From the NCBI GenBank assembly GCA_934096315.1, contig CAKOLT010000006.1, positions 1-45,082 on the forward strand: a stretch of DNA of 45,082 bases. Reading direction: 5' to 3'. This DNA is from an uncultured Bacilli bacterium. GTDB taxonomy: Bacteria; Bacillota_I; Bacilli_A; RF39; UBA660. Made by a program: the position numbers and the translations under genes. Positions within the stretch are counted from its first letter, which is position 1. Each line of letters opens with the position of its first letter. Below, in pieces: positions 42,042-45,082 of this stretch. Under the pieces are notes generated by a model that searched no databases, was not told where the DNA came from, and saw only the letters and a list, made by a program, of their open reading frames with translations.

Positions 42042-44498
42042 TTATTCTATTACATATGGGTCATCAATTGTTCCGTCTCCCCCGAGTATTGAGACTGTAG
42101 ATTTTAGATATAAGGTAGGGCGGGCGGCATAAGGAGGGTTCGTGGCATAGTCATTCACGTAGCCACTACTGACGTGCCACACGCGAATCGAGGCAGAAGC
42201 ATAAGGTGTTATTGTCCACTCATATCCTTTATATAACCAATTATTATTTCCAAAGTAATGTGCACTTTGAGTTGTTGTATCAGAACTTGAGTAATAACCA
42301 CTTGCGTATAGGTAATCACTTAAGTACATTAGACCTACTGGAGCGTCTGTTGTAGGACTGTAAGAACCTGATTTTGCAGAGGTACAAGAGTTTCCTCCTC
42401 TTTCACATAAGTACCAGTTTTGTTTACTCTGGTCTGTACCACTACCGTATAGGTACCACGTTACTGTTTCTATATAACTTCTTAGGTTATCTGCTATTCC
42501 ATAGCCTACTATAGGAGTGCAGTTATTAGTCCTATAATTAGTATTACTACTATAGTATGTCCAAGTACTACAATTACCATATGTATCTGATGTATCCTTT
42601 TTATTATAAAAATATTCATTAAGTAAGATATTAAGGTTTCCTCCTACCCAATTATTGTTATAACTAGAGTAAGTACCACTAGTATTTGAGGAGTTATGAT
42701 TACCCCATGAATATCCTCCAAGAGGATTAGCCATTATTAACTTAACTAAATAACCATCTTTACCATGAGAATTAGAGTCAAAGACTCCTATTATTTGATA
42801 CATATCATTATTAAACCAGACATAGTTTTTAGGTTCTGCTCCTATATATCTATATTCATGGTATTTCACTGTACCATCAGTATCAGTATACTTATTAGTA
42901 GCATATAATCCTTCTGCCCCTGACTCCCATGTATCTCCTTGATTTAACTTAATAATCTTACTTACGGCATTTTCTTTAATAGATACTTTCTTATAATATT
43001 TATATCTATTACCATTATTGTCTTCTAAAACATATATAGCATTAACAGAACCATTAATACTCTCTGATGTAGCTGGTTTAACTAATACTATCTTACAACC
43101 TGTTCCATTGTCTTTACAAGTAACTAGGTCTTTTAAGGCTACTATTGGTTCTTTTTCTATACCTACACTACTTGTATCTATACTTGGAACAGTAGATGAT
43201 AATGTTGTAGAAGTTATCCTTGCATAACCATTACCAGAGTGTCCTGTTTCACTTGTTCCTGATGTACCTGTAAAGGAAGTATTTCCTCCCACTGTAGCGG
43301 CATCTGTTAAGTAATAACTACTAGTTAATTTAACACCTGATGGATAGTTTGAGGCTGTACTAGAAGTATATACATATCCAGAACCTCCTCCACCGGCATA
43401 GTTTTCGGAAGACCCTCCAGTACCACCGTACCATCCACTTCCACCACCACCACATTCTCCACTAGAATATGTAGCATTTCCACCACTACCAAAACTAGAA
43501 CCAGATGTTGATGTTCCTCCAGACATACTTCCAGCTCCTCCAGAGGTACCTCCTCCATAGCCACCATTAGCATCATCAGAACCTCCGCCTCCGCCTCCAG
43601 CGACTATTACTCTGGAATAGAGATTATCTTCAGATATTCTAATATCAGAGGCTCCTCCGCCTCCACCACCATTGTGACTTGTACCATTCCAAGCAACTCC
43701 AGAACCTCCGCCATTAAATCCTCCAGCAAGGGTTGCTTCCGAACTAAAAGAACCATCATCGTTTGTTCCTTGACCCCCTACATAGATAAATATATTAGTA
43801 TCTTTTGTTAGTGTAAGTGTTCCATAACTATAACCACCCATTCCCCCCGGATGTGATGATGAACCTCCACCTTGAGCACCCCATACTTCTAATTTATGGG
43901 TACCACTTTTAAGTGTAGCTGTTTGCACTGCTCCAGTATAATTATAATCAGTAGTAGTTGTTTTTGTCTCTGTCCCACCTTCAGGTACATTTCCTGTATT
44001 AAATGTCTCTGTAACAATATATTTACCTTGTTCTAACCCTAACTCATTAGAGTCTGCTCCTGCTACTCCAATATTTATGGTTATTTCACTACTGGTATTA
44101 TTTATTATTAATAATTCTACTGGTAATTTCTCGTCATTATTAATAGTACCTACTGTAGGGTTAGTACTCCAGTCTATTTTATAAATTCCTATATCATCAC
44201 TTTTAGTACTAGGATTAACCATTTCATAAAATACTCCGTAGTAAATACTTTTACCAGTATCATTGGATACATTAACTATTACTGATCTATTGTTTCCTGC
44301 GGATACTTTAACTTGTTTATATTCAAACACCTTTAGGGTTGTTTGTATATCACTTGCACTCTTCATGGTTATTATATCTTTAGTGGTAGTCTTCTCTAAG
44401 GAGAAGAGTGCAAATGATGAGTACATACATAGGGATAGTATCCCTATGATTATTATTAGTAATAAATAGTTTTCTTTTATCATATATCTATCTTTCAT
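42042..44498 (-). CDS. DGR target protein 2: large glycine-rich, lectin-fold surface protein (carries VR2)
   Basis: An 818-residue exported protein. It has a signal/anchor helix (~11-32), a TasA/Ig-like beta domain (~35-185), a glycine-rich domain (~205-425, beginning LEVWGAQGGG, with many GGGGSG stretches as in ALK/Gly-rich sensors of gut bacteria), a linker with two Cys (~470-500) and a C-terminal FGE/C-type-lectin domain (~520-818). VR2 codes for residues ~766-794. The last third is nearly the same as target 1. Promoter and GGAGGT site are clear. It is first in the DGR operon. The variable face probably binds a host, prey or phage ligand (inference). Confidence 0.9.
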   Translation of the reverse strand: MKDRYMIKENYLLLIIIIGILSLCMYSSFALFSLEKTTTKDIITMKSASDIQTTLKVFEYKQVKVSAGNNRSVIVNVSNDTGKSIYYGVFYEMVNPSTKSDDIGIYKIDWSTNPTVGTINNDEKLPVELLIINNTSSEITINIGVAGADSNELGLEQGKYIVTETFNTGNVPEGGTETKTTTTDYNYTGAVQTATLKSGTHKLEVWGAQGGGSSSHPGGMGGYSYGTLTLTKDTNIFIYVGGQGTNDDGSFSSEATLAGGFNGGGSGVAWNGTSHNGGGGGGASDIRISEDNLYSRVIVAGGGGGGSDDANGGYGGGTSGGAGSMSGGTSTSGSSFGSGGNATYSSGECGGGGSGWYGGTGGSSENYAGGGGSGYVYTSSTASNYPSGVKLTSSYYLTDAATVGGNTSFTGTSGTSETGHSGNGYARITSTTLSSTVPSIDTSSVGIEKEPIVALKDLVTCKDNGTGCKIVLVKPATSESINGSVNAIYVLEDNNGNRYKYYKKVSIKENAVSKIIKLNQGDTWESGAEGLYATNKYTDTDGTVKYHEYRYIGAEPKNYVWFNNDMYQIIGVFDSNSHGKDGYLVKLIMANPLGGYSWGNHNSSNTSGTYSSYNNNWVGGNLNILLNEYFYNKKDTSDTYGNCSTWTYYSSNTNYRTNNCTPIVGYGIADNLRSYIETVTWYLYGSGTDQSKQNWYLCERGGNSCTSAKSGSYSPTTDAPVGLMYLSDYLYASGYYSSSDTTTQSAHYFGNNNWLYKGYEWTITPYASASIRVWHVSSGYVNDYATNPPYAARPTLYLKSTVSILGGDGTIDDPYVIE
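42118..42203 (-). repeat. DGR variable repeat VR2
   Basis: Aligns gap-free to TR. 15 of 28 template adenines are substituted, plus the same three non-adenine changes as VR1 and the edge bases. It ends in the same G/C run as TR and VR1. Confidence 0.93.
42194..42581 (-). repeat. 388-bp perfect direct repeat, copy B
   Basis: Identical to 38798-39185. It abuts VR2 on its coding-upstream side. Confidence 0.95.
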
Positions 44499-44525
44499 CT
44501 AATTACCTCCGTAGTATCTATAATA

Positions 44526-44554
44526 ATTATAGCATATGAAATAATAAAACACAA
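44526..44554 (-). promoter_or_regulatory. Promoter of the DGR operon
   Basis: Minus strand: TTGTGT (44549-44554), 17-base spacer, TGC-TATAAT (box at 44526-44531), then GGAGGT before the ATG of target protein 2. The -35 lies inside the stem of the upstream terminator. Confidence 0.75.
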
Positions 44555-44590
44555 GAAAATTGAAAATATTTTTCTTGTGTTTTATTATTT
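44539..44590. terminator. 21-bp perfect stem terminator
   Basis: AAATAATAAAACACAAGAAAA (44539-44559) pairs perfectly with 44570-44590 around a 10-base loop. It closes the Rpn-family gene (44756) on minus. The remaining gap 44591-44755 is AT-rich with nothing I can call. Confidence 0.8.
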
Positions 44591-44755
44591 AGTAATTATC
44601 TATAATACCTACTGAGGTAAAATATTGTAAATGTTATACTAAGTATTAACTATTATATCTATGGTTATACCATGTATAGTATAAATTAAAATTAGACCCA
44701 TATAATATATATGGATCTATGTAGAGATAAATTTTATTTTAATTAATAAGTTTTA

Positions 44756-45082
44756 CTATTTTATGTTATTTATTTCTGCTACTGTATGACCTGTAATTTT
44801 AGATATTATTTTTTCGTCTAGTCCTTCTTTTAGCATAGCTTTTATTGTTTTTACTGCCTCAGCTTGTTTTCCTTTTTCTATTCCTTGTTCTATACCTTGT
44901 TCTATTCCTTGTTCTATACCTTCCCTAAGTCCTTTTTTTCTTGCTTCCTCGGCAAAGTATTCTCTTTCCTCTCTAGCTAGTTTCTCTTGGTCATAGGGAT
45001 TTATACAAACATTACTATTTTTATATTCCTCAAAGTAATCACTAAACATTTTAACCTCCTTATCATATCTTCCATCCTCTGT
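44756..45082 (-). CDS. Rpn-family PD-(D/E)XK nuclease/transposase, C-terminal part (runs off the window)
   Basis: The frame is open to the window edge, so only the C-terminal ~108 residues are seen. An ATG at 45047-45049 behind AAGGAGG looks like a start, but in-frame residues before it (TEDGRYDKEVK) fit the family's continuation. The tail has the family's repeated GIEQ units (four, from a 12-bp repeat at about 44877-44925) and the closing helix pattern MLKEGLDEKIISKITGHTVAEI. The catalytic nuclease core would lie beyond the window. Such genes are mobile and often multicopy. Confidence 0.8.
   Translation of the reverse strand, partial: TEDGRYDKEVKMFSDYFEEYKNSNVCINPYDQEKLAREEREYFAEEARKKGLREGIEQGIEQGIEQGIEKGKQAEAVKTIKAMLKEGLDEKIISKITGHTVAEINNIK

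Noticed and set aside
43325..43576. 83-codon minus-strand ORF of Val/Glu/Leu repeats
   Set aside because: It is a shifted frame of the GGN-rich glycine domain in target protein 2.

Overview
The window is AT-rich DNA read with the standard code (TGG for Trp, TGA only as stop). It has Gram-positive traits: class B sortase, DgkA-type lipid kinase, CwlD-like amidase, VanZ-like protein, GGAGG ribosome sites and TGNTATAAT promoters. I read it as a chromosomal segment of an uncultured Bacillota, Bacilli/Mollicutes-like gut lineage (Erysipelotrichales/RF39 type). That placement is inference from composition and gene content. Almost all genes are on the minus strand; the exceptions are the sortase, one GNAT enzyme and a tRNA-Arg/arginase unit.

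Positions 1-4900: tRNA-Asn, then the t6A tRNA-modification operon tsaE-tsaB-rimI-tsaD with a trailing unknown gene, a DUF402 protein and a divergent sortase B. Positions 4950-12740: an HtrA protease behind an Abi_2-type HEPN protein, a GNAT enzyme, membrane/coiled-coil proteins of unknown role, a CwlD-like amidase, a 31-codon small ORF, a LysM protein whose amidase domain has lost its metal ligands, and a PAP2 phosphatase. Positions 12790-26900: tRNA-Arg(CCU)-arginase, a GT4 glycosyltransferase, folD, an acyl-CoA synthetase paired with an E2-like acyltransferase, a YgjP-type metallopeptidase, a GH31 protein with altered catalytic residues, and the queA-dnaG-rpoD-trmK operon. Positions 27000-36800: ybeY-dgkA, VanZ-like, a large surface protein with a lectin-like C-terminus, a HAD protein, tsaC (Sua5), a surface repeat gene split at an A8 run, a PcfJ-like protein and a TGS-uridine kinase fusion.

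Positions 36800-44600 hold the most interesting part: a diversity-generating retroelement (DGR). In transcription order it contains a large glycine-rich, lectin-fold target protein (variable repeat VR2), a MutS-domain-I-like accessory gene, an Avd-like four-helix gene, a reverse transcriptase, the template repeat TR, a second MutS-I-like small gene, a second target protein (VR1) and a HerA-type ATPase. VR1 and VR2 differ at 15 positions, and all 15 lie opposite a template adenine. The 388 bp beside each VR are identical. That is the footprint of mutagenic retrohoming.

The locus also shows signs of decay or switching. The RT reading frame is broken at the fingers region, probably by a short-repeat deletion. 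The TR differs from both VRs at three non-adenine positions. The MutS-like gene opens with a 17-bp tandem repeat that controls whether its best ATG is in frame. The window ends inside the C-terminal tail of an Rpn-family nuclease/transposase gene.
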